Source: DATAUD01 sp036501665
GTDB lineage: Bacteria; Verrucomicrobiota; Verrucomicrobiia; Limisphaerales; Palsa-1400
Assembly (NCBI GenBank): GCA_036501665.1
Contig: DASXZW010000023.1
Location: 145,424 to 209,423 of the forward strand
Length of the DNA stretch: 64,000 nt
Reading direction: 5' to 3'
Positions 51,903 through 62,900 of this stretch are shown piece after piece. Every line of letters begins with the position of its first letter. The stretch's first letter is position 1. Below the pieces are notes generated by a model that was not told the DNA's origin, made no database searches, and saw nothing but the letters and a program-made list of their open reading frames with translations. Position numbers and translations under genes: made by a program.

Positions 51903-52514
51903 GTGAAGAAGAACGTCCTCGTGCCATTGCTGCTCATAGCGGTATTCGCCCTGAGTCGGTGGCCGGGGCTGATGCCGCCGAATTTCAGCGCCGCCTACGC
52001 GATCGTTTTCTGCGCCGGCCTCTATCTTCCGGCCCGGCTTGCATGGACCGTTCCCTTCGCCGTGCTGCTGGGCAGCGACCTATTGATCAGCCTTTTCTTC
52101 TATCCCGACTATAAATTTTCCCTGGGCAGCTTTCTAGCCGCGCAATGCCCCAACTACCTCGCCTACGCTGGACTGATCTGGCTCGGCCGAACCGTCGGCG
52201 GCCGCAGACCATGGTGGACTCTGCTCGGCGGCGGAATCATCGGCGCAATTTTCTTTTACCTTGTCACCAACACAGCGTCATGGCTCACGCTCGAATACCC
52301 AAAAACGTTCGCTGGCTGGATTCAGGCCCTGACAACAGGTTTTCCGCAACATCCGCCCACGTGGGAATTCTTCCGCAACACCCTCCTCAGCGGCGGACTC
52401 TTCACGGGATTATTTGTCGGCGCGATGAAGGCGACCGGGGAAAAGGATGCCGAGGAAGAGGAAGAAACTGCCGACGAACAACCCGCCACCGACCCCATCG
52501 AAGCCGAAAACTAG
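51903..52514 (+). CDS. DUF6580-type polytopic membrane protein
   Basis: 203 residues with about five hydrophobic segments, including VLVPLLLIAVFALSRWPGLMPPNFS at the start and IVFCAGLYLPARLAWTVPFAVLLGSDL. The family resembles the S components of energy-coupling transporters. No ligand or A/T component is nearby, so a transport role is only suggested. An acidic tail (EKDAEEEEETADEQ) ends the protein. The start is GTG. It lies about 420 bases before the pilN-like operon. Confidence 0.8.
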   Translation: MKKNVLVPLLLIAVFALSRWPGLMPPNFSAAYAIVFCAGLYLPARLAWTVPFAVLLGSDLLISLFFYPDYKFSLGSFLAAQCPNYLAYAGLIWLGRTVGGRRPWWTLLGGGIIGAIFFYLVTNTASWLTLEYPKTFAGWIQALTTGFPQHPPTWEFFRNTLLSGGLFTGLFVGAMKATGEKDAEEEEETADEQPATDPIEAEN

Positions 52515-52930
52515 AAGTCCCTCCGGCCTTTAAGTGGAATACTCTCCTTAACACCCGACTTTAGTTGAGTGTCACACCGGCCACTTTCTTTGGAACCGCT
52601 TCAGCGGTTTTCCGAGCGGCGGAGATAGCTTGTTTACCTCGAGTTTATTGTTTTCACCGATGTCCTCCTCTGACTTCTATTTGACCAACCCCCGGACACA
52701 TCAGGGCCATTATTAGGACAGCAACGCCAATCCCTGAATAATTCTCAGAGCCGTTTCCAAAAGTTGGCCCGCCTCCTGCTATGCACCTTATCGCAGGAAG
52801 TTAGCCTTAAAAAGCGAACTCCTGAATTGATGATGTCAATTAAACGATCAGCCGCGGGCACGGACGCCCTCCCACAGGGGCTGTCCTCCCTTTTTGATTA
52901 AGCAAACAGTTTAAATGCCGATTTGTATTT
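52515..52930. other. Gene-free region upstream of the pilNOPQ-like operon
   Basis: About 415 bases with no credible gene. The start carries ACACCCGACT-tta-GTTGAGTGT (52551-52572), a hairpin that recurs at 63607. AACCGCT-tc-AGCGGTT lies at 52594-52609. A pilM gene would be expected here in a complete operon but is absent. Confidence 0.6.
52551..52572. repeat. Short hairpin of the CACCCAACTTTAGTTGGGTG type
   Basis: ACACCCGACT-tta-GTTGAGTGT is the counterpart of CCCAAC-ttta-GTTGGG at 63609. No T run follows. Confidence 0.5.
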
Positions 52931-53602
52931 ATGCCGATCCGAATTAACTTACTGGCCGAAGCGCAAGCAGCAGAAGAATTGCGGCGCAAAGACCCGGTAA
53001 AACGGGGCGTTTGGATCGCCGGCTTTCTGGTCTGCCTGGTTCTTCTCTGGCTCCTCAAGCTGCAATGCGATATTTGGTTCGACCAGAAAGACCTCGCTCA
53101 AATCAACGGCCGGTGGACTGAAATCAAGGCCAACTACGCTGCTGTCACCAATAACGAAATCAAGACGGCCGAAATCGACAAAAAACTGGCCGCGCTCGAC
53201 AACCTCAGCACCAACCGTTTCCTTTGGGCCCCAGTCCTCAACGCCCTGCAAAAATGCGTTGTCAATAATGTTCAGGTCACCCGGTTCGTCGGCGAGCAAA
53301 CCTACACCGCCGAAGCCGCGCACGACGTCGGTTCCGGCGCCACCAAGAAAACGGTTCCCGGCGGCATGGTCGAAAAGGTCAGCCTGTTCATCGACGCGCG
53401 AGACTCTGACGCCAACCAGCAGAATTACACCCGCTTCAAGGAAAGCCTCTGCGGCGACGACTTCTTTGTCAAAAAACTCGAGCGCCGCGATGGCTTTGTA
53501 TTTGACGGCACCCTGAGCACGCCGACGGCGGACGCTTCAGACCCGGGCCGTGCGTTCATCACTTTCCGTCTGGCCTCGCATTACCCAGAGGTGCGCCGAT
53601 GA
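52931..53602 (+). CDS. PilN-like type IV pilus / type II secretion assembly protein
   Basis: Inner-membrane assembly protein of the PilN/GspL-C type. It opens with the PilN motif IRINLLAEAQAAEELRR, followed by one membrane helix (WIAGFLVCLVLLWLLKL) and a coiled, soluble periplasmic domain. 223 residues. It overlaps the PilO-like gene in ATGA. PilN normally binds PilM in the cytoplasm, but no pilM is beside it. The call is from position and architecture more than from sequence motifs. Confidence 0.78.
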   Translation: MPIRINLLAEAQAAEELRRKDPVKRGVWIAGFLVCLVLLWLLKLQCDIWFDQKDLAQINGRWTEIKANYAAVTNNEIKTAEIDKKLAALDNLSTNRFLWAPVLNALQKCVVNNVQVTRFVGEQTYTAEAAHDVGSGATKKTVPGGMVEKVSLFIDARDSDANQQNYTRFKESLCGDDFFVKKLERRDGFVFDGTLSTPTADASDPGRAFITFRLASHYPEVRR

Positions 53603-54183
53603 TCAAACTTTCAAAACAACAACAGGAACGTCTCGGGGGGATCGCCTTCGCCACCGTGGCCATAATTGGCGCCCTTTGGTATTTCGGCGTCATGGCCGTG
53701 CAAGCCCAATTGGTGCGGACACGCGAAAACACCAAAAACGTCCTGAAGAGCCTCCGTGACGCCGAAGCCAAAATGAGCCGCGGCACAGAAATCGCCACTC
53801 AATTGCAGGCTCGGAGTGAGATTCTCGCAAAACGCGAAACCACCCTATCGCCTGACCGCGATGCTTACGCCTGGATCATCAGCGTCGTCAATCCGTTTCT
53901 TCAATCCCATAAAGGCGTCGCAATTTATGCATACAGCCAGCCGGACGTTGGTGAGGCCGGCATATTCCAAAATTTCCCATACAAATGGGCCACGTTTCAT
54001 CTGAAGGGAACCGGTTACTACTACGAATTCGGACGATTCTTTGCCGATCTCGAAAATGAATTCCCCTATTTCCGCGTGCAGAATGTAGTGATTGCCTCCT
54101 CCTCGACGCCCGGCGTCGATCCTGAAAAGCTCTCCTACACCTTTGACCTCGTTGTCCCAATGACCTCAAGCGAGACAAAATGA
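53599..54183 (+). CDS. PilO-like assembly protein
   Basis: 194 residues with an N-terminal membrane helix (LGGIAFATVAIIGALWYFGVMAVQ), a coiled coil (TRENTKNVLKSLRDAEAKMSRG), and a ferredoxin-like periplasmic domain expected for PilO. ATGA overlaps at both ends join it to the PilN- and PilP-like genes. The role is inferred from order. Confidence 0.75.
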   Translation: MIKLSKQQQERLGGIAFATVAIIGALWYFGVMAVQAQLVRTRENTKNVLKSLRDAEAKMSRGTEIATQLQARSEILAKRETTLSPDRDAYAWIISVVNPFLQSHKGVAIYAYSQPDVGEAGIFQNFPYKWATFHLKGTGYYYEFGRFFADLENEFPYFRVQNVVIASSSTPGVDPEKLSYTFDLVVPMTSSETK

Positions 54184-54686
54184 ATTTTTCCCATACATTC
54201 GCCGGAGGTTTCCGAGTATTGACTTGCGCCGGGCTGCTTCTTGCGCTCTCGCCGGGTTGCAAACGCGCGCCGATGCCCGCGGCCAAGCCTCCTGCGCCGG
54301 TGACGAAACCCGTCGTCGCCATTGCGACGGCGACCGTTTCCACCGACGCATTTAAATCCGCGTTTGAAGATTTGTTGCCGCCAAAGGGCAGGGACCCCTT
54401 CTTTCCAGATTCCCACCGGCGCGAGCCGGCCCCGGCGCCGATCGTTGTTGCCGCGGCCCGAAAGGCAGCCGTGGCAAGCGATCTGCTACTGAAAGGCATC
54501 GTCGGTTCGGCAAATCATCGTTTGGCCGTCGTCAACAATCAGATTTTGGAAAAGGGTGAAACGGCGCCGGTGCGTGTCGCGGGGGGCGTCGTGAAAGTCA
54601 AGTGCCTGGAAATTGGAGACAGTTTCGCGCTTGTCATGGTGGAGGGAGAAACACGGATGCAGCGGTTGGAAATGGATAAGAAGTAG
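54180..54686 (+). CDS. PilP-like lipoprotein or pilotin-type assembly protein
   Basis: 168 residues. The N-terminus GGFRVLTCAGLLLALSPGCKRAPMPAAKPPAP has a lipobox-like SPGC near residue 29, which suits the lipoprotein PilP. A Pro/Ala-rich linker leads to a small beta domain (LKGIVGSANHRLAVVNNQIL through DSFALVMVEG), close to the PilP/GspC homology region that contacts the secretin. The ATGA overlap links it to the upstream gene. Confidence 0.78.
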   Translation: MNFSHTFAGGFRVLTCAGLLLALSPGCKRAPMPAAKPPAPVTKPVVAIATATVSTDAFKSAFEDLLPPKGRDPFFPDSHRREPAPAPIVVAAARKAAVASDLLLKGIVGSANHRLAVVNNQILEKGETAPVRVAGGVVKVKCLEIGDSFALVMVEGETRMQRLEMDKK

Positions 54687-54747
54687 TTGTTGGGCGGGAC
54701 GGTTGTCCTGCCAACGCCAAATGAATTGGCGAGATTGCTCAAGCTAT

Positions 54748-56451
54748 ATGAAAACGGAAAAAATCTTAGCGCTAGTGGTTGCGGTGCTCATGCCGTGCCT
54801 GGCAACATTCGGTCAGTCTGGCGCACAGACTGCGCCCATTGCGCCGGTGGTCGCGCCCGCCAGCGGGCCGGAAGTGCTGACCAACGCCCCCGGCGGCGAT
54901 GAGATCGTCGATTTGGTGGCGTTCGACGCAGTACCCTTGCCGGACGCGATCCGAACGCTCGCGCTGCAAGCCGGCTTGAATATTGAATTTGACCCCAAGC
55001 TTGTCGGCGGCGTCACCGCGGATGGACGGCCCATCACTCCGCCGGCTGTCACAGAAAAATGGCACAAGGTCACCGCGATGCAGGCTTTGCAGGCGTTGCT
55101 GGAAAACTTCGGTTGGCAGTTGGATTGGAATCCGCGCACCAAGATCGGCCGCGTTGTCGCCAAGAATCCCGCCGCGCTTGAACCGTTGGTTGTCGTCGTC
55201 ATCCCTTTGCGTTACAGCGAACCGACCAACATTATTACGGAGATTAAAACCACTCTTTCGGATCGCAGCACCATCATTCCTGACCGCCGCACACGTCAAC
55301 TGATTATTCGCACCACTGAAAAAGAAGTGGCTGGAGCCGAGGCACTGGTCGCAAAACTGGACACTGCCACGCGCCAGGTGCTCATCGAAGCCAAAATCGT
55401 CGAAACCACAAAGGATGTCACCTCCGCAAAAGGTGTTGACTGGACCGGCACACTGGCCGCTCAACACGTCAGCTTCGGAAACGGCATCACGTCAGGGTCC
55501 GTTGCATCGGGTGCGCAAAATTCCACCGCGAGCGGCGCAGGCGGTTCAACAACCTTGCCCGGTGGAACAACAACGCCTCTCGGCGGATCAGGTGGCGCAG
55601 GTGGCACGAGCATTGTTAGTAATCTCACCAGTTTGAATACGATCATCCCCGGCAATCCCGCGTCCGGCGGCGGACTTTCGCTCAACACAATGCGCGGCTT
55701 CAGCCCGTCAACAGCATTTCTTAGCGCTGACGGCTTGTCCGCTGTGCTCTCCTTCCTGAACACCGACGCCGACACCAAATCCATTTCGTTCCCGCGAACC
55801 GTCACACTCGACGGCCAGGAAACATCGCTCATGGTCGTTCAGAACGTCCCTGTTTTCACTCAAACCCAAAGCGCCCCCGCCGGCGGCTCTGCCTCCGGTT
55901 TGGCAACGATCCAGCCCAACTATGATTTGGATGTCAAAGGCGCAATCCTGAATGAAGTCGGTGTCAAGTTGACAGTAACCCCGCGTTGCGCCGGCCCCAC
56001 CAACGTCCTGCTCGATCTCCGCCCGGAAGTTTCGCAAAAAGACGCGCAAGTCGCGACGGACACCCTCGCCGGCCAGGTCAATACCGCGCCAATCTTTGAC
56101 CGCCGCACAATTGTGACCTCCGCCGCGGTCCCAAGCGGCTTCACGCTCGTCATCGGTGGTTTGGACCAGGACATTGTCAACAAGACCTTTACAAAGGTGC
56201 CGTTCCTCGGCGACTTGCCGGGGCTCGGTTACGTCTTCCGCAGCGACAGCCGCGCCCACACCAAGGACACCATCCTGATCTTTGTGACACCGACAATTAT
56301 TCAAGACTCCGACTTCCAGCCTGGAACCTCGACGTTCCTCGGACGAAAACAGTCCTCGCCGTCAGATGTCAAGGAAGCGAGCTGGAATACTGGCGAACCG
56401 TACGATTGGACCAAGCCCAAGTACGACGTGAAGGCCGATTATCAGCCCTAA
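54748..56451 (+). CDS. Secretin of the PilQ/GspD type
   Basis: Outer-membrane channel. A signal peptide (ending near TFG-QSG) leads to N0/N1-type domains (PDAIRTLALQAGLNIEFDPK; PLRYSEPTNIITEIKTTLSD) and the secretin domain with VPFLGDLPGLGYVFRSDS and LIFVTPTII near the end. A Gly/Ser/Thr-rich insertion of about 50 residues lies near residues 235-290. The ATG at 54748 begins the signal peptide; the longer frame to 54613 overlaps the PilP-like gene. It is followed after 17 bases by the first giant secreted protein. Confidence 0.92.
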   Translation: MKTEKILALVVAVLMPCLATFGQSGAQTAPIAPVVAPASGPEVLTNAPGGDEIVDLVAFDAVPLPDAIRTLALQAGLNIEFDPKLVGGVTADGRPITPPAVTEKWHKVTAMQALQALLENFGWQLDWNPRTKIGRVVAKNPAALEPLVVVVIPLRYSEPTNIITEIKTTLSDRSTIIPDRRTRQLIIRTTEKEVAGAEALVAKLDTATRQVLIEAKIVETTKDVTSAKGVDWTGTLAAQHVSFGNGITSGSVASGAQNSTASGAGGSTTLPGGTTTPLGGSGGAGGTSIVSNLTSLNTIIPGNPASGGGLSLNTMRGFSPSTAFLSADGLSAVLSFLNTDADTKSISFPRTVTLDGQETSLMVVQNVPVFTQTQSAPAGGSASGLATIQPNYDLDVKGAILNEVGVKLTVTPRCAGPTNVLLDLRPEVSQKDAQVATDTLAGQVNTAPIFDRRTIVTSAAVPSGFTLVIGGLDQDIVNKTFTKVPFLGDLPGLGYVFRSDSRAHTKDTILIFVTPTIIQDSDFQPGTSTFLGRKQSSPSDVKEASWNTGEPYDWTKPKYDVKADYQP

Positions 56452-56468
56452 ACCCACTGTCAACTTAT

Positions 56469-59400
56469 ATGAGTCTTATGTGGACAAAACGAACCAGGAC
56501 GCAGTGTGCCGGTTGGGGCCGCGCTTTTCTCGCCGCCTTCGCGCTGCTCGGACTTGTTCTGCGCGCCCACGGCCAGATCGAAATCCAGACCATCGGCGGC
56601 GGTCCCCGGCTTAACTCCTGCGCCGCCTTCGCCGGGTTTGCCTCCGGCGACACCTACACCAACGCGCAGTTCAACGATCCCTACGCCGCCGCCCTCGACT
56701 CCAAATCCAATTTGTGGGTCGCGGACACCTTAAATTCCGACGTCGAACAAATCACGCTGGCCGGCGACCGCGTCAAGAGCCTCACGATCCATACTTACAC
56801 GTTGACGGCCATTACGAACAAGAACGGCGACATCACCCGCTACGAAACCAACTATCATCCCTTCCCGAAAGTCAACGGCATCGCGGTCGATTCCGGCGAC
56901 AACGTGTACGTCCTTATGCCGACCAACGGCTTCCTGGTAAAGTTCGACCAATACCTCAACATCCTTTCGGAAATTTACTTTACAGCCGACAAAACCACCC
57001 CGATGGCCTCCGCCATTGCCGTTGACGCCAATTCCAACGTCTTCCTTTCCTTCAACAGCGGCATGATCGTCCGCTTCCAACTCATCGACGGCCCAACCGG
57101 CCCCGTTTACTCCAACAGCTTGTCGTCCGGCGCCGGCCAATTGCCGATGAGCATCGTCGTCAATTCTAATAAGTGGCAGCCCTCCGCCATGGCCCTTCGC
57201 TCCGACGGCCTGATCGCCGTCAGCGACACACTCAGCAACGCCATTTACGTCGTCAACACCAACGCCAATTCAACCCCCGTTCTCATCACCGGCGGCAACG
57301 GCGTCGGCTGGCGCGACGGCGGCCCGCAATTCGCGAGATTCGATCAACCCCACGGCATCGCCGCATCCGCCGACGGTCGCATGGTCGTCTGCGACATGAA
57401 CAACAACGCCATCCGCCTCATCGACGTCAATACCAACGTCACCACTTTATACGGTACAGCCTCCAACGTCTGGACGCTCACCGAATGCGATGCCGTGCCC
57501 GCGCTTTTTAGAGGCTGGGTGGACGGCCCGCCCGGAATCACCACCACCAGCGCGTCTGGCCGCCTGCCCACCAGCGTGACGATTTCCCCGACGGGCAATC
57601 TCTTTGTCACGGAGAAATTTTACAGCCTGATCCGAAGCGTTTCCAGCACCGGCCTCGCGCCCGTCAACGCTGTCGGCGTCGCATTAAACAAAGCCCCTTC
57701 AGTCACCACTCTTTTTGCCACCAACATCACATCGAGCAGCGCCGTTCTCAATGCGTCCGTCGATGCCGAAGGCGAACCGACCTCGGCCTATTTCTTCTGG
57801 GGCACGAGCAGCACCAACGGTTTCATCACCTCGGCGATCCCGGTGACCAACAATCTCAATATCACCAACGAGGTCAGTTTCACCCTCACGAACTTGCTGC
57901 CGGCGACGACCTATTTCTTCGCCGCGCAAGCTGTCAACAGCACCGGTACCAGCGGCGGCAGCGAACTCGTCTTTACAACGCTCCCCGCCTCCGAGCCGCC
58001 GACTGTCAGTTTCACTCCCAACTCAGGTTTCTTTCCCGAATGCGTCACTGTCTTCGTCACGAGCAGTGTGCCCACTGTATATTATACAACCGACAACACC
58101 AACCCCACTACCAACAGCCAGCCCGTCGAGATGTTTGCGGACACCAATGGCGGCTACGTCGGCTTCATCGAATGGTGCAATGCTCAGGAAGACCTTACTT
58201 CCCTCCATGTCGCGGGTTTTAACGGCGCAAATTCAAGCACCACTATCACAGGGCAATCGCCGCAATCCAGCGTCATCGGTTTTGCCAGTCCCGTCCAAAG
58301 CGGTTCCGGCGACGTCGCCTACGTCCCGTTGGTCGTTGACCTCTCCAGCGGCGGAGCTTTGAGATCCCTCCAATTCCGCGTCGAAGTCACTCCCACCGAC
58401 AGCGCCACGCCAGGAATTGCCGCGCTCGGTTTGCAGCCGATTACCGCAAACGACTACCTCCAGGTCGCCGGTCCAAATGTCGGCAACACACCGCTCGCGT
58501 TGACCAATTTCTCCCCTTACGCAACGAGTTCCAACGGCCTCGGCCTCCTGGTTTCCGCTTCAGGCGTGGACTCCGGATTGAACATTCAAAAGTTTGGCGT
58601 CGCGGTTTTGTTGCGCGTGCAAATTCCAAAAACCGCCGCCTACGGACAATCCTATTCGCTCAACGTCCTTTTCCCAACCGGCACGTCCGATGGCATCAAT
58701 CAAGCGCTGCCCCTCTCAGCCATGCCTGCGCAGACGTTGTTGATCTCCGATCCTGCGTCTTTCGCTGGCGACTCCACACCGCCCTCCGGCTACAACAACG
58801 GTGAATTCGGCGATCTCAGCCTCGATAATAGCGATGCGAACGCCGTTCTTTACGCTCTCCTGAATATCCGCCGCCCCTATTCCGACAGCGACGCGTTTAA
58901 GGCGATGGATGTATTTCCCGAAACCCCCGGCATCGTTGGCGACGGGTTCCTGACCTTCCTCGATTGGCAGACGGTCCTCTACCGTTCTGTCGGACTCGAC
59001 ACCAATAACTGGATTCGCTACTGGACCAACGGTGAACTCTCCCACGCGCAAGTCTCCTGGGTTCCAGGCGGCCTGCCGGAATTGCTTTCCGACACTCCCG
59101 CCGCCGTTCATCCGCAAAAGTTGGCATCGACCCCGACACCTCCCGGATTGGTCTGGCTCTCGCAGATTTCTCTCAATGCCGGCTCCGTCAGCTACGGTCT
59201 CCCAGGCAATTCTGTCTCCGTCCCGGTTTACGCGAATGTTTTGCCCGGCTACAATGTCTCCGGCATGGCGTTCCGCGCGATGGCCGTCGGCAACAACGGC
59301 GCGCCCGCAGTCGGTCAAATACAATTCAACCCGGCCTCCGGCGTCGCGGCTCCGCAAGTCTCCGCTGGTCTGTCTTCCAGCGATATCGTCTGCGCATGGA

Positions 59401-59975
59401 ACGTCGGCGGGTTCACGCCCGGTTTGCAGGGCAGCAATTACCTGGGCACGATCAGTTTTCAAATTCCTCCCGGCGCTCAAACCGGCCAGTCCTACGCCGT
59501 TCAATTTGTCTCCGGTGGTGGCGCTCCCGATTTGACGACCGAATATCAAATGGAAAGCTTCCCCGGCTCAGTCTGGGTTGGCGCAGCTGCTCAACCGCCT
59601 CTCTCCGTCACTTCGGATGAATGGAAGACCGCTTTCTTCGGCAGCGCTACTAATCCTCTCGCCGCGGACAACGCTGACCCCGATGGCGACGGCGTGCCAA
59701 ACTGGATGGAATACATTGCCGGCACAAATCCGACCAATTCCGCTTCCGTCTTCGCTTTCTCCAGTGCCGCCTTCAATCATGAAGGCCTCCCGGGCGTAGC
59801 TCTAAACTGGCTCACGGCCCCCGGCAAAAAATATATTCTGGAATCTCAATCAGATTTGGGTGGGAAGGAATGGACCCCAATCAGCACCAACACAGGTGAC
59901 GGCAATAATTTCCAATTGCTGATTACCAATTACAGCGGTAACAGCCGGTTCTATCAAATCCAATTGCAGCCATGA
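56469..59975 (+). CDS. Giant secreted protein: NHL-type propeller, FN3/chitobiase-like, cohesin-like and dockerin-like segments (first)
   Basis: 1168 residues. A signal peptide (ending near AHG-QIE) is followed by an NHL-type propeller (about 20-400, for example DGLIAVSDTLSNAIYVVN), then an FN3-like domain. Next comes a chitobiase C-terminal-like segment (PTVYYTTDNTNPTTNSQ). Then a cohesin-like strand set (VAYVPLVVDLSSGGALRSLQFRVEV), a dockerin-like segment (GEFGDLSLDNSDANAVLYAL), and another cohesin-like set (SVSVPVYANVLPGYNVSGMAFRAM). The end carries ADPDGDGVPNWMEYIAGTNP, a calcium-binding type motif. The assignment of each domain is by eye. The following paralogue starts at its stop (ATGA). 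Confidence 0.8.
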   Translation: MSLMWTKRTRTQCAGWGRAFLAAFALLGLVLRAHGQIEIQTIGGGPRLNSCAAFAGFASGDTYTNAQFNDPYAAALDSKSNLWVADTLNSDVEQITLAGDRVKSLTIHTYTLTAITNKNGDITRYETNYHPFPKVNGIAVDSGDNVYVLMPTNGFLVKFDQYLNILSEIYFTADKTTPMASAIAVDANSNVFLSFNSGMIVRFQLIDGPTGPVYSNSLSSGAGQLPMSIVVNSNKWQPSAMALRSDGLIAVSDTLSNAIYVVNTNANSTPVLITGGNGVGWRDGGPQFARFDQPHGIAASADGRMVVCDMNNNAIRLIDVNTNVTTLYGTASNVWTLTECDAVPALFRGWVDGPPGITTTSASGRLPTSVTISPTGNLFVTEKFYSLIRSVSSTGLAPVNAVGVALNKAPSVTTLFATNITSSSAVLNASVDAEGEPTSAYFFWGTSSTNGFITSAIPVTNNLNITNEVSFTLTNLLPATTYFFAAQAVNSTGTSGGSELVFTTLPASEPPTVSFTPNSGFFPECVTVFVTSSVPTVYYTTDNTNPTTNSQPVEMFADTNGGYVGFIEWCNAQEDLTSLHVAGFNGANSSTTITGQSPQSSVIGFASPVQSGSGDVAYVPLVVDLSSGGALRSLQFRVEVTPTDSATPGIAALGLQPITANDYLQVAGPNVGNTPLALTNFSPYATSSNGLGLLVSASGVDSGLNIQKFGVAVLLRVQIPKTAAYGQSYSLNVLFPTGTSDGINQALPLSAMPAQTLLISDPASFAGDSTPPSGYNNGEFGDLSLDNSDANAVLYALLNIRRPYSDSDAFKAMDVFPETPGIVGDGFLTFLDWQTVLYRSVGLDTNNWIRYWTNGELSHAQVSWVPGGLPELLSDTPAAVHPQKLASTPTPPGLVWLSQISLNAGSVSYGLPGNSVSVPVYANVLPGYNVSGMAFRAMAVGNNGAPAVGQIQFNPASGVAAPQVSAGLSSSDIVCAWNVGGFTPGLQGSNYLGTISFQIPPGAQTGQSYAVQFVSGGGAPDLTTEYQMESFPGSVWVGAAAQPPLSVTSDEWKTAFFGSATNPLAADNADPDGDGVPNWMEYIAGTNPTNSASVFAFSSAAFNHEGLPGVALNWLTAPGKKYILESQSDLGGKEWTPISTNTGDGNNFQLLITNYSGNSRFYQIQLQP

Positions 59976-62900
59976 GAAAATTAGCCCATTTTGCGATCGA
60001 GAATTCGGTGGCCCGGTCCGTCCTGGGAATCGTCGTTGTCGCGCTGCTCGCGCCTTCGGTTTCCGCCCAATTCGTCGGCACCGAGATTTCCACCGGCCTC
60101 TTCGAGCCTTCCGGTGTTGCCGTCGATGCCGATGGCGTAATGTATATCTCTGATTCTTCCGACAACTGCATCGCCAAGTATGATTCAACCTCCGGTTCAT
60201 TCTCGACGCTGGCCGGAACGTCAGGAACTCAAACAACTGGAACCAATAGCGGATTTGGAAGCGTGGCGCAATTTTCCCAGCCTCGCGGTATTATCGCCGC
60301 CCGAGGGGGATTGGTGGTTGTCGATCAAAATAATCAATTGATTCGCTTCGTCTCTTTGGCGGGCGAGGTCAGCAATCTCGCCGGAGTTCCTGGAGTCATT
60401 GGCGGCAATGACGGTTCTGGCAACACCGCAACATTCAGTTTCCCGAATGGAATCGCTGCCGACGGCGCTGGCAATCTTTACATTGCCGATGAAGGCAACG
60501 ACGCCATCCGCCGGATCGATACGAACAACAACGTTTCGACCGTCCCCATCGGAAATTACAAATTTTCCGCCCCCGCCGCCGTCGCCATCGACACCAACAA
60601 CAACATCTGGGTGGCGGACACCGGTCACGACGTTATTTGTCTTGTCAGCAACGGCGCCGTGTCAGTTATCGGTGGTGTGTCAGGATTTCCTGGCGATAAC
60701 GATTCCCTGTTTGCGTCAACAGCGCACTTCAACCTCCCTAGCGGTTTGATTTGGTCCACCGCCATCAACGGTCTCCTGGTCAGCGACACCGGCAACGACA
60801 CCCTGCGCGAACTTTTCCTGACCAACTTCAACGGCTCACAGACTTATAGTGTGCAGACCATCGCAGGAATTGCCGCCGAACCGGGATTTGTCGATGGCGC
60901 GCCCACTGCCGCAAAGCTCAACGGCCCAATCGGTCTGGCGATTGATTCCGCCGATTCCGGCTACTTTATTGCGGACGCCGGAAACAACGCCATTCGGGTT
61001 TTCGAGCCTAACGCGCCGTTGGCGCCCGTGAATACCCCGCAGATCGGCTACGTCACTTTCCAGCAGGATGCGGACGGCAACGTGACATCTCTGTTCCATG
61101 CTGTCAGCGGGGCTGTGTTTAATAATCCGGCCATCCTCGCGGTCACTGGCCAGGTCGGCACTGAAACTTTCATGACTTACGGCCCCACTCCGACCAATGC
61201 CCTTGTCAATACCATTCCAAATCCGGGTCCGTTGGAGGGCAGCACAGCTCCCATTTATCCGGGCGACGGCACTCCGCCTCCCATTGCTTCGGTTCTCCCG
61301 CAAGTTCCAGACCTGACAATCGAAGTCATCGGCGAGGCGACAGGCCGCAAATCCAGCCCCATTGTTTCGTCGCGGTTCCAATTCGTGACCGCAAACCCGA
61401 CGATTTCCGGCGATAACCCGGCCTCAATTACACTGCTGGACGGCACCACCAATGCCGAAATGTGGTACACACTCGACGGCTCGACGCCTCAGCAATTTGG
61501 CGCGCGCAGCGTCGGTCCTTTTGCAAATGGGAAGGTGTTGACCCTCAACATCACCACAAACACTGTCTTGAGCGTCGCTGCTTTTGCCCAAAATTTCGGG
61601 CCTAGCGGCGTTGCGAAAAAGACTCTCTCCCCGGGCGCTTTTGATGCTGACAAGCTGACCTTCGGTTTCCAATCCGGCGAAGGATCAAGCAAGTTCATCG
61701 CGGCCGCCGGACAGCGCTTCGTCGCCCCCGTCACGCTCTCATTGATCTCCAGCGCTGAAACAATGTACAGCCTCCAATTCGATGCGGCTGTCACGAATGT
61801 TTCAGGGCCGGCTGTCGGTTCCAATTTCACCTTCCAATCGATGTTGATGGAACCAAACCCTCTTAATTCTCTATTCTATATCGCCATTCCTCCCGCAATG
61901 GCCATCGCTGAGACAAATTCAATTTTTACCAATATTATCGCTTTCGGCATTACAAACTTGCTTGAAACGAATGTAAGCGAGGGCTTGTTGGAAGTCGGCT
62001 GGTTGGAACGGCCGCCTGAGCAGGTGCTTTATCCCACGGCGCGACAAACGCTCATTTCGTTCTCCATGGCCCATGACACGCTCTTCAAGAGCGGCAATGA
62101 CAGAGTCATCGTCGGCGCCTTTTCTTTCGATGTTCCTGGTGACGCGAAGCCCGGCCAAACTTATCGGATAAATCTTGCCAACGGTTCCGCGACATCCGAT
62201 GGAGTTTCCACGCCGGTTTTCATCCAAACCGTCAGCAACGGCGCGCCCGCCGCGGGTCCCATCAATTCGCAAAAAATCGTCACCGTCGGCTCCGCCCAAT
62301 ACCTGGTCGGCGACGCTGCTCCGTTCGGTTGGTTCAACGCCGGCGACTTTGGCGACACCAATTTGCAAAACAACGACGTGGAGCAGGTCTTCCAAACCGC
62401 TATTTATGGTTTGGATGCTCCTCCAGCCGGCAGCGATTTCTTTGACGCGATGGATTCCAGCGACGGCACGGACAACAATTTTTACAACGGCAACGACACG
62501 ACAATTAATAACATCATAAGTGGCGATGGCATATTGGCCGTGGATGACGTCTATGTTACTTACCGCCGTTCTCTTGACCCTGGTTTGACCTGGTGGGACC
62601 GCTATTGGTCAAATGGCGTTCGTTTCGCGGTGGCCGTTCCAAACACTCTTCAACCGGTAAGTCTCAAATCATCGCCGCCCCCCGCGCCCGTCAAGACCGC
62701 GCTGAGTGGACCGCGCTATATCACTGTCGGCGCTGACCAGGTGCAGGCTGGTGGATCATTGAACCTCCAGATTCCCGTCCGCGTGCTCGCCGCTGACTCA
62801 ATGCCCGTCCGCGTTGCAATGCTCGGAGTGGAAATCGATCCTTTGGACGGCTCACCGCCGATCACCAACGCAATCACCTTCACGCCAGCCATCGGTTTGA

